Positions 60,901 to 63,540 of a stretch of DNA of 64,000 bases are shown here, in pieces. The notes below the pieces were generated by a model. The model was not told where the DNA came from. It saw only the letters and a list, made by a program, of their open reading frames with translations, and ran no database searches. Position 1 is the first letter of the stretch. Each line of letters opens with the position of its first letter. The stretch covers positions 147,591,559-147,655,558 of the forward strand of contig CP136066.1 in assembly GCA_032622095.1 (NCBI GenBank), in the 5' to 3' direction. Made by a program: the position numbers and the translations under genes. Source of the DNA: Siphonodentalium dalli. Lineage: Eukaryota; Mollusca; Scaphopoda; Gadilida; Siphonodentaliidae.

Positions 60901-62500
60901 GCATTTCATCACACGAGTTCTGTGTCAAGGCAAATTTGGCTAAAGTCCATACAATGGAACACACATTTTATTTGAGAATATTTTATCCTCCTTATTCATA
61001 GATGCACATATTAATCATATTTTGGGTTTCATCTAGTGAGGAAATTACTACAACAGTGAAAAAGTCATTAATTTTGCATTAGTTTTTTAAATAATTAACC
61101 ATATAATACAACATTTGGCTCATTCTGCAAAACTAAGGCTCCAAAAACAGGTAAACACACGTTTTTGAAGGCACACACTCGAAAAATACTTAGGGAATCT
61201 GGGAATGGTTTCCAGTTCTGGCTTCAGCAAAATGTGGTCGACAAAATAGGCATAATACTTGTAGGACTTTTAAATTTGAATTTTTTATATACATTCATGA
61301 AGATCCATAAATTGATGATTTGACCAGATTTTCCCAATTTTTTTTTCACAAAATTCACCAATTTCCCTTTTTCCGATTTTTGCTGATTTTTAGTATGTTG
61401 TTTATGGAGGGTATATGTACTTATTCCAGCAAAAGAAAATTCTGTTGCAATTAGTTCTGGGTAAAACAATATATGCACTGGACTATAAGATGGGAGGCAG
61501 TTTACAACACATTGCGTAACTGACATGCCATCGCTGGAACATCAAATTATAGGACAATGCATTTATGTATTTCATCTTACATACCACCTAATCAACAAAA
61601 TAATAATTATTATGATATAACCAGTGCAGAGATTAAGGTTTTTGACGATTAGTGATCACTATTGTAGAACCATCACATCACCATTCAATCAATGCTCCCC
61701 TTACAAAATAAATTTGGGTTGTCATCGTATGATATATCCGAAGTATGAAACCTGCGTTTCCAAAAAAACGGCGATATTTCTTCACCTAACTTTGTTGATC
61801 TCTTCGGTGCTTTTTGAATTTGTGGTAAGAAAAAAGAGTTTGGCCAAAAGTTGCCCAAATGAAATTTTTTATGTGGCCACTTAAAAAACAAAGTGGCCAT
61901 TGGCCACCGACAACTGGAATGCAAACATTCTACTTTTGACCTAGAACTACAAATTTCACTTCATATAAATGTACTGGTTGGAAAAACTATCAAAACAATT
62001 TAAACCTACATGTAATTTTTTAGATTTATTTTCCAATTGACTTTGCAAAATTTTTCTTACTTACTAGTATAACATAGCGTGGTTGGATAATTGACAACAG
62101 TCACGTATACCCCCATGCAGAGTTCAATAATCTGACACAGATTAGCTGTGGTGATGGATTATCTCACTCGCTGTTGCTAAATAGGCCAATTACAATTTTT
62201 GAGAACAACCACTCAGCACAGGTTGGTAAGTAGCTAACCAACTCCTTGTCGCAGGATGGTAAGTTACTTACCAACCTGGGAGAACAATGGTAGTACCATA
62301 TAAGGTCAGCCACCAACCTGCCAACCGTTATCCAATTTCTGTGAAAAAATTCCATAGTCATATCTCAATCCATATCCATATGCAGCCAACCCAAGTGTTG
62401 CCATGGAATCCAGAAAGCAAGCAGCCAATCTTCCCAGACCGCCATTACCAAGTCCAGCATCTTCCTCAATTTCTTGCATCTCTTCAATGTCAAGGCCAAG
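6819..62500 (-). CDS. Glycogen phosphorylase, partial gene: 13 internal exons
   Basis: The enzyme releases glucose-1-phosphate from the ends of cytosolic glycogen, using pyridoxal phosphate. Exons in transcription order: 62318-62500, 47319-47450, 46426-46537, 36760-36842, 35908-36051, 27441-27533, 25565-25711, 24319-24482, 22955-23069, 17607-17708, 11621-11827, 8282-8503, 6819-6946. All have GT donors and AG acceptors, and the phases agree throughout. The joined ~611 residues match rabbit muscle residues 115-725 at a constant offset. Seen at their expected positions: Gly135, Asp283/Asn284, Arg309/Arg310 (AMP phosphate), Asp339, His341, His377, Asn484, Lys568, Arg569, Lys574, Tyr613, Glu672, Lys680. 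Residue 285, Phe in vertebrates, is Val. The N-terminal part (including the Ser14 regulatory site) and the C-terminal ~120 residues are not in view. There is no premature stop, so this looks like a functional gene with very large, repeat-filled introns. Invertebrates usually have a single isoform, so I do not assign muscle, liver or brain type. Confidence 0.97.
6978..7035 (-). repeat. Duplicated acceptor and 5' end of exon w13
   Basis: A second copy of the w13 acceptor with the first ~33 exon bases lies 65 bases upstream in the transcript. It keeps TTTTACAG followed by CTGAACAGTTCCCTCACT. Splicing to this copy would read [20 protein letters not shown] and then stop, because 65 is not a multiple of three. 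It could be a decoy site that lowers output, or an inert remnant. Confidence 0.9.
7036..7290. mobile_element. TTAA-flanked MITE, family D
   Basis: Starts TTAACCTTTTCTATACTAA and ends with TTTAGTATAGAAAGGGTTA, giving terminal inverted repeats. The right TTAA has mutated to TTAC. Interior GGAATGGTCTATTATTCAT is shared with 12085-12115. TTAA duplication and CCC/CCT-starting ends are typical of the piggyBac superfamily. Non-coding. It starts about 90 bases upstream of exon w13. Confidence 0.75.
7971..8218. mobile_element. TTAA-flanked double-hairpin MITE, family B
   Basis: Flanked by TTAA on both sides. The left end is CCCTTCCATGACTTGAGCTT; the right end is the complement of CCCTTTCATGATGGGAG. 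Inside are two hairpins built from TTATATATGCGAG(T/G)CTCCC and its complement, bounded by GCATT and AATGC. The TTAA target and CCCTT ends indicate a piggyBac-derived non-autonomous element. Related copies lie near 15498, 18205, 27164, 33026, 44363, 47071 and 62986. Confidence 0.85.
8282..8503 (-). CDS. Glycogen phosphorylase exon w12 (residues 609-682), cofactor lysine
   Basis: Seventy-four codons, beginning [18 protein letters not shown], with [20 protein letters not shown] and ending [11 protein letters not shown]. With the next exon this completes the phosphorylase signature E-A-S-G-x-G-x-M-K-x2-L-N. The lysine is Lys680, which holds pyridoxal phosphate. Tyr613 and Glu672 are present. The acceptor is TCTCTCAG and the donor GTGACT. 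A TTAA-flanked hairpin MITE ends 64 bases past the donor. Confidence 0.99.
8525..8937. repeat. Dispersed repeat G, ends ...GTACCTTTAAAA
   Basis: About 410 bases, similar in inverted orientation to 18609-19055. Shared parts include a cytosine-rich GGAACGCACCCATC block, TTGGCAACTTTATACTAAAG and the end GATTGTGTACCTTTAAAA. Non-coding. Confidence 0.6.
9166..10114. mobile_element. TTAA-flanked element with GGCTGGCCGG ends
   Basis: Flanked by TTAA. The left end is CCCTTTGACCCGGCT; the right end is the complement of CCCTTTGAACCCTGGCT. About 941 bases with no transposase. The superfamily is most likely piggyBac, by target site and ends. Next to the left end, GGCTGGCCGG and CCGGCCAG form small palindromes. 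Confidence 0.7.
10115..10560 (+). repeat. Dispersed repeat F, copy 1
   Basis: Diverged copy of the sequence at 22316-22710. It shares GAATAATCTTG(C/T)TCAAAGTAG, GTAAATATTTACAATT and CATAATATGTCTTTA. No open frame is shared. A short head fragment recurs near 30766, with ACACTCCGGCAGGATGA. Function unknown. Bases 10561-11530 beyond it are AT-rich with nothing recognisable. Confidence 0.6.
11535..11616 (-). repeat. Tandem copies of the w11 exon end with its splice donor
   Basis: Two further copies, at 41- and 40-base spacing, of the last ~33 exon bases and the donor lie just downstream of exon w11. The nearer copy keeps an identical AAG|GTAAGA donor; the farther one has GTAACA. Reading through the first donor gives VRSLYHEQS and then a stop, so use of either extra donor would truncate the protein. 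The copies differ from the exon at several positions, so the duplication is not brand new. Confidence 0.9.
11621..11827 (-). CDS. Glycogen phosphorylase exon w11 (residues 540-608)
   Basis: Sixty-nine codons. The segment [15 protein letters not shown] carries Lys568, Arg569 and Lys574, which contact cofactor and substrate phosphate. The exon ends [10 protein letters not shown]. The acceptor is AATTTCAG and the donor GTAAGA. The last ~33 exon bases plus the donor are repeated twice more in the following intron. Confidence 0.98.
12722..12842. repeat. Minisatellite, unit ~26-33 bases
   Basis: Four copies of TACATTATAACATTAACTG, separated by short variable A/T-rich linkers (for example TCACATAAATTATA). 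Confidence 0.85.
13213..13262 (-). repeat. tRNA-like SINE head fragment
   Basis: The minus strand reads GAAGCTCTCCCATTGGTAGA, then GCACTGGCCTTTGGTTGGGC. This resembles the D-arm (box A) and anticodon arm of a tRNA. No proper box B or closed acceptor stem is visible, so it is a SINE remnant rather than a tRNA gene. Confidence 0.4.
14741..15163. mobile_element. MITE family H, ends TAAAGGCCCA(G/C)TTAATTTTC
   Basis: About 420 bases with inverted ends TTAAAGGCCCAGTTAATTTT and the complement AAAATTAAATGGGCCTTTAA. A related copy lies at 24912-25361 in inverted orientation, sharing CTCCAAAACATTGTATTA. No coding capacity. Confidence 0.7.
15176..15420. mobile_element. Palindromic TA MITE, family C, copy 1
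   Basis: A long hairpin. The arm CAGTAATGCTCTAATTAATC, then GACTCCTTAACCACAGCAGA, is mirrored on the right. The loop region is a short direct repeat of GGCTTGTTGCCATTCATTGG. TA follows the right end and the left TA is degraded. TA target and CAG ends fit the Tc1/mariner-pogo group. Related copies lie at 24109 and 37063. Confidence 0.8.
15498..16080. mobile_element. Family B MITE interrupted by a GGCCAAA-ended MITE
   Basis: The left end is TTAAACCTTCCATGGCTTGA and the first hairpin begins at GCCAATGCATTCTCTTA. That hairpin is interrupted at about 15562 by a ~345-base insert with ends GGCCAAACAAAATTATACC and the complement of a TTTTGGCC end, then resumes at TATATGCGAATCACCC. The right terminus has decayed. 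The insert family also occurs at about 12162-12327. Confidence 0.7.
16528..16744. mobile_element. 209-bp near-perfect palindrome flanked by TTAA
   Basis: The ends are CCCTTTCAATGCCAAGTCC and its complement, immediately inside TTAA on both sides. The two arms meet at AGAGCTATTAGAGCTCT near 16632 and are almost identical. A piggyBac-type foldback MITE. Its outer ~45 bases also form the right end of a chimeric element at 35847-35893. Confidence 0.85.
16818..17470 (-). pseudogene. Decayed hAT transposase fragment, ZNF862/ZMYM-like type
   Basis: Minus-strand pieces in several frames read, in order: [79 protein letters not shown], then [19 protein letters not shown] and [20 protein letters not shown]. 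The DGASVMTG and RWLSLHRAV motifs and their order fit the middle of hAT transposases of the group that gave rise to vertebrate ZNF862-like proteins. Stops and frameshifts break it, so it is dead. It lies in the intron between exons w10 and w11. Neither the zinc finger nor the C-terminal dimerisation motif was seen. Confidence 0.7.
17607..17708 (-). CDS. Glycogen phosphorylase exon w10 (residues 506-539)
   Basis: Thirty-four codons, beginning [18 protein letters not shown] and ending VMKVKY. This is the variable helical part of the C-terminal domain. The acceptor is TCTAACAG and the donor GTAAGT. Confidence 0.95.
18205..18467. mobile_element. Family B TTAA double-hairpin MITE
   Basis: TTAA on both sides. 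Left end CCCCTCCATAACTGGAGCTT; right end the complement of CCCTTTAAGGATGGGAG. Both hairpins are present with TTATATATGCGAGGCTCCC. Confidence 0.85.
18609..19055. repeat. Dispersed repeat G with inverted ends
   Basis: The ends are TTTAAAGGTACTCAATCTGA and, at 19035-19055, its near complement. Similar to 8525-8937 in the other orientation. Non-coding. Confidence 0.65.
19182..20270. mobile_element. Non-autonomous hAT-like element, TAGGGTTGGGCGGTAT ends
   Basis: The ends are TAGGGTTGGGCGGTATTG and ATACTGCCCAGCCCTA, an inverted pair. The flanks TTCTTGGC (19174-19181) and TTCTTGAC (20271-20278) are an 8-bp target duplication with one change. About 1.09 kb, no transposase. Similar CAGCCCTA-ended fragments lie at about 27036, 28778, 42164 and 42292. 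Confidence 0.8.
20481..22121. mobile_element. Tigger/pogo-type DNA transposon, internally deleted
   Basis: Flanked by TA (20479-20480 and 22122-22123). Left end CAGTCAATTTCGGTTAATAG; right end the complement of CAGTCAATTCCAATTAATCG. 1641 bases, with a truncated minus-strand transposase at 20987-21349. A 61-base tandem duplication lies at about 20807-20930. Family by ends, target site and the transposase DNA-binding domain. Confidence 0.88.
20987..21349 (-). pseudogene. Truncated Tigger-type transposase, CENP-B-like DNA-binding domain
   Basis: From Met at 21349 it begins [20 protein letters not shown], then [20 protein letters not shown]. This is a psq/CENP-B-type helix-turn-helix. It is followed by [20 protein letters not shown] and [20 protein letters not shown], the second (Tc5/CENP-B) DNA-binding helix region. 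The frame ends soon after, at [18 protein letters not shown], with no DDE catalytic domain. About 120 residues against roughly 450-600 for intact family members. Non-autonomous; any product could only bind DNA. Confidence 0.85.
22316..22710 (+). repeat. Dispersed repeat F, copy 2
   Basis: Aligns with 10115-10560. The head AAGTGATGTGAAACACTCCGG is intact here and recurs near 30766. No coding frame is shared. Confidence 0.6.
22955..23069 (-). CDS. Glycogen phosphorylase exon w9 (residues 467-505)
   Basis: 115 bases completing the split Thr codon. It reads [20 protein letters not shown], then [18 protein letters not shown]. It contains Asn484 in the highly conserved [11 protein letters not shown] motif. 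The acceptor is GGTTACAG and the donor GTGAGA. Confidence 0.98.
23100..24106. other. Intron between w8 and w9, no recognised feature
   Basis: AT-rich intronic sequence. Short open frames here have no recognisable motif and overlap on both strands. Confidence 0.6.
24109..24309. mobile_element. Palindromic TA MITE, family C, at the w8 splice donor
   Basis: Flanked by TA at 24107-24108 and 24310-24311. The arms are CAGTAATGCTCTAAGTAATC and onward, folding about GGAGAGCTTTCC. The right edge is nine bases into the intron after exon w8, so the hairpin begins at donor +10. Confidence 0.85.
24319..24482 (-). CDS. Glycogen phosphorylase exon w8 (residues 413-467, split)
   Basis: 164 bases, phase 0 to phase 2. 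It includes [18 protein letters not shown] and [17 protein letters not shown], the glycogen-storage surface and the hinge between the two domains. The acceptor is TTATACAG and the donor GTATGT. A TA-flanked palindromic MITE begins at intron position +10, so the whole 5' splice site sits against a hairpin. Confidence 0.97.
24912..25361. mobile_element. MITE family H, copy 2
   Basis: The ends AAAGGCCAACTTAATTTTCGA and TTCGAAAATTAAGTGGGTC form inverted repeats. The interior is related to 14741-15163 in opposite orientation. Confidence 0.65.
25565..25711 (-). CDS. Glycogen phosphorylase exon w7 (residues 364-412)
   Basis: Forty-nine codons, including [19 protein letters not shown] with catalytic His377, then [18 protein letters not shown] at the start of the glycogen storage region. 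The acceptor is TATTGCAG and the donor GTAAGT. Confidence 0.98.
26026..26048 (-). ncRNA. Hammerhead-ribozyme-like core, candidate
   Basis: The minus strand reads CTGATGA, then AGGCCTTGTGCC (a GGC/GCC stem with a CTTGT loop), then GAAA. This is the conserved order of a hammerhead catalytic core. Penelope-like retroelements are known to carry hammerheads. One extra A before the stem and no clear stem III/cleavage site make this uncertain. Confidence 0.3.
27164..27410. mobile_element. Family B TTAA MITE beside exon w6
   Basis: TTAA on both sides. The left end is CCCTTTCATGAGTGGAGCT; the right end GCAGCTCCCATCAAGATAG is degraded. The second hairpin has lost part of its arm. Its right TTAA ends 31 bases from the w6 splice donor. 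Confidence 0.85.
27441..27533 (-). CDS. Glycogen phosphorylase exon w6 (residues 333-363)
   Basis: Thirty-one codons, reading [20 protein letters not shown], then [11 protein letters not shown]. It contains Asp339 and His341 of the active site. The acceptor is ACTTTCAG and the donor GTATGT. A TTAA-flanked hairpin MITE ends 31 bases past the donor. Confidence 0.97.
27583..28765 (+). repeat. Tandem array, ~162-bp units, copy 1
   Basis: The head is CTACCGCCGGTGGCTACCGC, then a partial and about five further units. Each unit contains GGGCCATAACTCTATCAAAT, CGGTTTTCGAACTCG, ATATACCAAATTTCAATC and GAAGTTATCGCGCTAACGAG. The tail is GCCCGCCCGCCCGTC...GAGTTTTGGAAAAAA. Unit starts at 28141, 28303 and 28464 give periods of 162 and 161. 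The same head, unit and tail recur at 44997-46263. Confidence 0.85.
28778..30760. repeat. Mixed repeat fragments in the w5-w6 intron
   Basis: TAGGGCTGCAACGATTCTTC at 28778 is a hAT-like end without a found partner. 29255-29640 has fragments of the CCAAGATGGC/ATGGCCGCC type also seen in the 56-60 kb array. 29695-29765 has an imperfect hairpin from GTAAGCCCAG. The rest has no recognisable feature. No gene is supported. Confidence 0.4.
30766..32760. other. GC-richer stretch, possible decayed element, unassigned
   Basis: Base composition is higher in G+C than the neighbouring intron. An open frame at 31476-31910 (144 codons) has no motif I recognise. Its internal similarity (31504-31560 resembles 31650-31710, around CTCGA/CGATCCCGAT) suggests a local duplication. 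ATATAGTTCAGTGGGCAAGA, then CCTTTGACGG, at 32705-32737 matches the edge motif of the 254-6690 element, so this may be another, decayed copy. Confidence 0.35.
33026..33300. mobile_element. Family B TTAA MITE, inverted
   Basis: TTAA flanks. The ends are CCCATTTATGACGGGAGCTG and the complement of CCCTTCCATTACTGGAGCT. Both hairpins are present. Confidence 0.85.
33372..33790. repeat. Possible TTAA element with GGGCCGAT motifs
   Basis: It starts TTAACTCTTTCAGTGCCAG and carries CCGATAAAATCGG and CCGATCATGATCGG small palindromes. A matching right end was not clear (GGGGTTAAAG near 33777 is a weak candidate). It is followed by a G tract. Confidence 0.4.
34290..35710 (+). repeat. Repeated CCATAACTCT / ACCAAATTTGG modules with GGAC tail
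   Basis: About five modules contain GGGCCATAACTC, CAAACCCATATTCGAACT, ATACCAAATTTGGTTCC and GATCAGATAGAAAA. Two similar tails end ACAGACAGACGG(ACGG)n, then CCATACTATGGTATGGG. The two tails (34595-34690, 35605-35715) mark two copies of one dispersed element. Non-coding. The intron around it holds nothing else recognisable. Confidence 0.7.
35767..35893. mobile_element. Chimeric hairpin MITE beside exon w5
   Basis: The left part is one family-B hairpin (GCCAATGCATTCTCTTATAT and complement). After GGCACAGGGTA it switches to TATGGGTTGATACAAAAATT, the end of the 209-bp palindrome family (16528), finishing CTCAAAGGG|TTAA. The right TTAA is 15 bases from the w5 splice donor. A second TTAA at the left was not found. 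Confidence 0.8.
35908..36051 (-). CDS. Glycogen phosphorylase exon w5 (residues 285-332)
   Basis: Forty-eight codons, beginning [20 protein letters not shown], with [11 protein letters not shown] carrying the AMP-phosphate arginines 309 and 310. The first residue is Val where vertebrate enzymes have Phe285. The acceptor is TTTATCAG and the donor GTACAT. A chimeric hairpin MITE ends 15 bases past the donor, and another MITE starts about 40 bases upstream of the acceptor. Confidence 0.97.
36094..36347. mobile_element. Family A cruciform MITE, 8-bp TSD
   Basis: 254 bases. It starts CAAGCCATGAAATATTGTG and ends with CTATTTCAAGGCTTG. The flanks ATTCAGCA and ATTCATCA are an 8-bp target duplication with one change. 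Inside are two consecutive hairpins built from GAATGAGGT(C/T)CCCAGAGGG and GTGATGCTA(C/G)CCCGC. Non-coding. Confidence 0.9.
36760..36842 (-). CDS. Glycogen phosphorylase exon w4 (residues 257-284)
   Basis: 83 bases completing the split Phe codon from w3. It reads [20 protein letters not shown], then RVLYPNDN. This is the tower helix and the start of the 280s loop, with Asp283 and Asn284 as its last residues. The acceptor is GATTTCAG and the donor GTAAGT. Confidence 0.97.
37063..37241. mobile_element. Palindromic TA MITE, family C, copy 3
   Basis: TA flanks at 37061-37062 and 37242-37243. Arms CAGTAAAGCCCTAAATAAAT / complement. Part of one arm is deleted on the right side (CCATAG|TTACCC). Confidence 0.8.
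37451..37704. mobile_element. Family A cruciform MITE with perfect 8-bp TSD
   Basis: Flanked by GTCTTACA on both sides (37443-37450, 37705-37712), an exact 8-bp duplication. 254 bases, the same double-hairpin plan as 36094-36347. This is the cleanest copy and fixes the family boundaries. Confidence 0.93.
38229..41930. repeat. Long repeat copy 1 inside an outer inverted-repeat element
   Basis: The outer ends are GCCCTGGGAATTAAGGAAAT and its near complement, ...CCTAGGCTAATTCCCAAGGC. Inside, 38593-41847 runs from AACAAGACAGTCAAAGACTG to GTCTCAGGTGAGCTAAAAAC. It is collinear with the copy that starts at 49525. It contains MITE family A remnants (about 40236-40330 and 40765-41013), GTGACCTCATTTGAACAAAT modules and a GGACGGAC tail. 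No gene is supported; short open frames are not shared between copies. Confidence 0.65.
42427..42836. mobile_element. Foldback MITE with nested hairpins
   Basis: The ends are GGGGAGAACTGCGACGTGAG and the exact complement. The outer arm continues through CGGTGGCATTCCGATAA. In the middle, CGCGACGGTTCGTTTTCCGA occurs with its complement twice, forming a second hairpin. About 410 bases, non-coding. Confidence 0.8.
42962..44353. mobile_element. 1.4-kb near-perfect palindrome (foldback element)
   Basis: The left end TTAGACCGGCCCCCAGATGA is mirrored at the right as TCATCTGGGGGCCGGTCTAA. The arms of ~690 bases meet near 43657. An 89-codon frame at 43210-43479 has an identical mirror at 43835-44104. 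A 76-codon frame in each outer arm differs at only a few residues. The mirrored frames are a by-product of the palindrome, not evidence of coding. A TA target duplication is possible. Confidence 0.88.
44363..44584. mobile_element. Family B TTAA MITE, second hairpin shortened
   Basis: The left end is TTAACTCTTTCAAGATGGG; the right end is CCAGTCATGAAAGGGATAAA (TTAA mutated). The second hairpin has lost its returning arm. Confidence 0.75.
44997..46263 (+). repeat. Tandem array, ~162-bp units, copy 2
   Basis: Same head (CTACCGCCGGTGGCTACCGC and CAGTATCGGTAGACTAATTA), unit and tail as 27583-28765. Here the head-plus-half-unit is itself duplicated (45001 and 45149). The interior has diverged, with units containing GGGGCATAACTCAGGGGAA. 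It ends 163 bases from exon w3. Confidence 0.85.
46426..46537 (-). CDS. Glycogen phosphorylase exon w3 (residues 220-257, split)
   Basis: 112 bases, starting in phase 0 and ending one base into a codon. It reads [14 protein letters not shown], then [18 protein letters not shown]. The acceptor is ATTACAG and the donor GTGAGT. A fragment of the 8-bp-TSD MITE family begins about 30 bases upstream of the acceptor. Confidence 0.96.
46797..46947. mobile_element. Family A MITE, short single-hairpin form
   Basis: 151 bases with flanks TACGTCCA and TATGTCCA (8 bp, one change). One of the two usual hairpins is missing. A 5' fragment of another copy lies at 46569-46626. Confidence 0.85.
47071..47275. 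mobile_element. Family B TTAA MITE beside exon w2
   Basis: TTAA on both sides. The ends are CCCTTTAATTACGGGAGCTG and the complement of CCCTTCCATGACTGGAGCA. The hairpins have partly decayed. The right TTAA ends 44 bases from the w2 donor. A further end fragment (AGCCCTTTCATGACGAAAGC) lies at 46980. Confidence 0.8.
47319..47450 (-). CDS. Glycogen phosphorylase exon w2 (residues 176-219)
   Basis: Forty-four codons, phase 0 to phase 0, beginning [17 protein letters not shown] and ending TKWVNTQ. The acceptor is TTACTTATAG and the donor GTATAC. The preceding intron is about 14.9 kb and contains the giant foldback element. A TTAA-flanked hairpin MITE ends 44 bases past the donor (47275). Confidence 0.97.
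47480..47945 (+). repeat. Tandem duplication of a ~180-bp dispersed repeat
   Basis: AATC(A/G)(T/C)AGGTGCACAG, GTACTAAATATCTATGCCAA, TCGGACAAAGGTATAACCC and TTTCTAAGTTGAAAA recur two to three times. Non-coding. Bases 47946-49230 beyond it have no recognisable feature. Confidence 0.6.
52934..55521 (-). mobile_element. hAT DNA transposon with 8-bp target duplication
   Basis: Flanked by GTCCGGAC at 52926-52933 and 55522-55529. The ends CAGTCAATCTGG and, complemented, CAGACATGTCAACC share CAGnCA. Subterminal clusters of GGGAGA/CGGGAG motifs lie at both ends (52980-53010, 55430-55510) and could be transposase binding sites. One long transposase gene fills the interior. 2588 bases in total. The target was the GGAC-rich tail of long repeat copy 2, whose sequence resumes at 55530. 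Confidence 0.93.
53124..55089 (-). CDS. hAT-superfamily transposase, one frameshift
   Basis: From Met at 55089 ([20 protein letters not shown]) the frame runs without a stop to 53395; a second frame, 53411-53124, supplies the C-terminus. The protein cuts and rejoins transposon DNA in the nucleus. It has a basic N-terminus likely to act as a nuclear signal. A BED-type zinc finger has C46, C49, H66 and H72. Candidate catalytic aspartates are in LLIDESND (D178) and [11 protein letters not shown] (D245). The C-terminal dimerisation motif [10 protein letters not shown] is in the second frame. The frames overlap by 17 bases and need a +1 shift near GAA-AAC-CCT-AGG-TGA. The open frame extends 106 codons upstream of Met55089, but that part looks non-coding. 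Simplest reading: a nearly intact transposase with one extra base in a short A run. Confidence 0.92.
56340..59935 (+). repeat. Tandem array, ~163-bp units with higher-order structure
   Basis: About 22 units, each with AGTCATACAAAGAGTAAAAT, CCAAGATGGCTGCTGGCGGC, CATGTTTTTTGGCCGAATGA, CTCGTTCCCATCTACATGTC, GACAAATTTTATGATGATCA and GTACGACCTGTAGCCCGTGC. Unit starts at 56341, 56504, 56668 and 56831 give periods of 163-164. Variant units lacking the AGTCATACAAAGAG start (GGATTAAATTTTGAAATCAA instead) recur in order, giving a higher-order period of about 1133 bases. The array ends with ACGGACGACGGATACCAAGC. Non-coding; a few 80-90-codon frames are chance products of the unit. Confidence 0.92.
60000..62317. 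other. Right foldback arm and intron sequence, no gene
   Basis: 60000-61560 is the right arm of the giant foldback. 61560-62317 is AT-rich intron between w1 and w2, with a small hairpin (GGTTGGTAAGTAGCTAACCA and near complement, 62222-62278). Open frames here show no motif. Confidence 0.6.
62318..62500 (-). CDS. Glycogen phosphorylase exon w1 (residues 115-175)
   Basis: Sixty-one codons, phase 0 at both ends. It begins [20 protein letters not shown] and ends with QKLDNGWQ. It carries the glycine-rich substrate loop (Gly134-Leu136) and the [12 protein letters not shown] segment. The acceptor is AATTACAG, immediately above 62500. The donor is GTTGGT, a weak consensus, but the frame and the family sequence require this boundary. 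The exon before it lies beyond 64000. Confidence 0.97.
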
Positions 62501-62759
62501 CTGTAATTAAAAAGGTCAGTTGAGTTAAGCTGAGCTGCAACTAATGTTAAGGTCAGCTGCATCAAGGTCAGATTTAATTTAATCACTGTCATTCTCATCA
62601 CCAACATCAAGGTCAACTGTATCAAGAGCTAAAAGGGGGGGGGGGCAAAATATGCCTATAGTTTGTCCAAAATGTAGACATAAACAAAGGCCCCTCTGAT
62701 GTGATGGTGCGTAGACAGAATTCAAAATCAAACTTAGCCTTAGTAAGTTAGTTTTCAAC

Positions 62760-62865
62760 TAAGGGCCATAACTCTGGTGAAAATGGGTGGGCAGAACCCA
62801 AATTCAAGCTTGACCTATATTTTGGGCTAGCAAACTCATACACCAAATTTCATTCCATTCAGTTG
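62760..62865 (+). repeat. Single GGCCATAACTCT / ACCAAATTT module
   Basis: It contains AAGGGCCATAACTCTGGTGA, CCCAAATTCAAGCTTGACCT and CACCAAATTTCATTCCATTC. A fragment of the same dispersed family as 34290-35710. Confidence 0.6.
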
Positions 62866-62985
62866 AGACTTACCCTACCCAAATTTGTTCATTTACATTT
62901 ACATCACCTCCCAATCATATTTTTAGTCCCCTCCTCAATTTTTTTATTATTTGCATATCTTTTAAGCAAATTTTTTTCTCATGCC

Positions 62986-63250
62986 TTAACTCTTTCATGA
63001 CGGGAGCTGCGCTGGTGCAGCATTAAAGATCCTGTACCAGTGCATTCCCTTATATATGAGAGTCTCCCATTGGGATATCGAGATTCGCATATAAGAGAAT
63101 GCATTGGCTTACAAGATCAAGGTAAATATTGTTAGGACAATGCATTCTCTTATATGCGAGGCACCCTATGGGCGACTCGCATATATAAGAGAATGTATTG
63201 GCACAGTGTTTTCGCAAAAAATCAGGAAGCTCCAGTCATGGAAGGGTTAA
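62986..63250. mobile_element. Family B TTAA MITE
   Basis: TTAA on both sides. The ends are CTCTTTCATGACGGGAGCTG and the complement of CCCTTCCATGACTGGAGCT. Both hairpins are present; the first has a short insertion (GATATCGAGATT). Confidence 0.85.
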
Positions 63251-63540
63251 TCATCAAATTACATTTCAATGATCCATCAATCAGTCTATTTTGATCAAAT
63301 TGGACAATCTAAATCACCTTGTAATATATAAGATTGGATACGCTTCAATATATAGAACTGTCCATGGCCATTTATGTTAGGAAGAATAACATATGAAAAA
63401 TAAAATTCGCCCTCCCGCCCCATTTTTCTAAAAAAGTTGTATGTAAATCTATCAATTTATTTATATTGGCCTTATCTTCAGTTTTATTTGTTTTATTCAC
63501 AAAATAGCTATTTGTAGTCTTGAAATTGGGATTTAAAAAA

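Larger units (their letters stand above)
49230..61560. mobile_element. Giant foldback structure with central tandem array
   Basis: Right arm, about 61560-60000. The left arm is in two pieces, 49230-49524 and 55599-56340, which together mirror it. Examples: ATAGTCCAGTGCAT (49315) against its complement near 61480; TTTATGGATTTTCATGGATG (49498) against about 61310; GTGTCGACC (55637) against 61240; TAAGTATTTTTCGAGT (55689) against 61190; GGACTTGTATGAATTTTGCC against about 60930. Between the arms lies the 56.3-59.95 kb array. The interruption of the left arm is a later insertion (49525-55598). No transposase belongs to the structure itself. The arms are diverged, so it is old. Confidence 0.75.
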
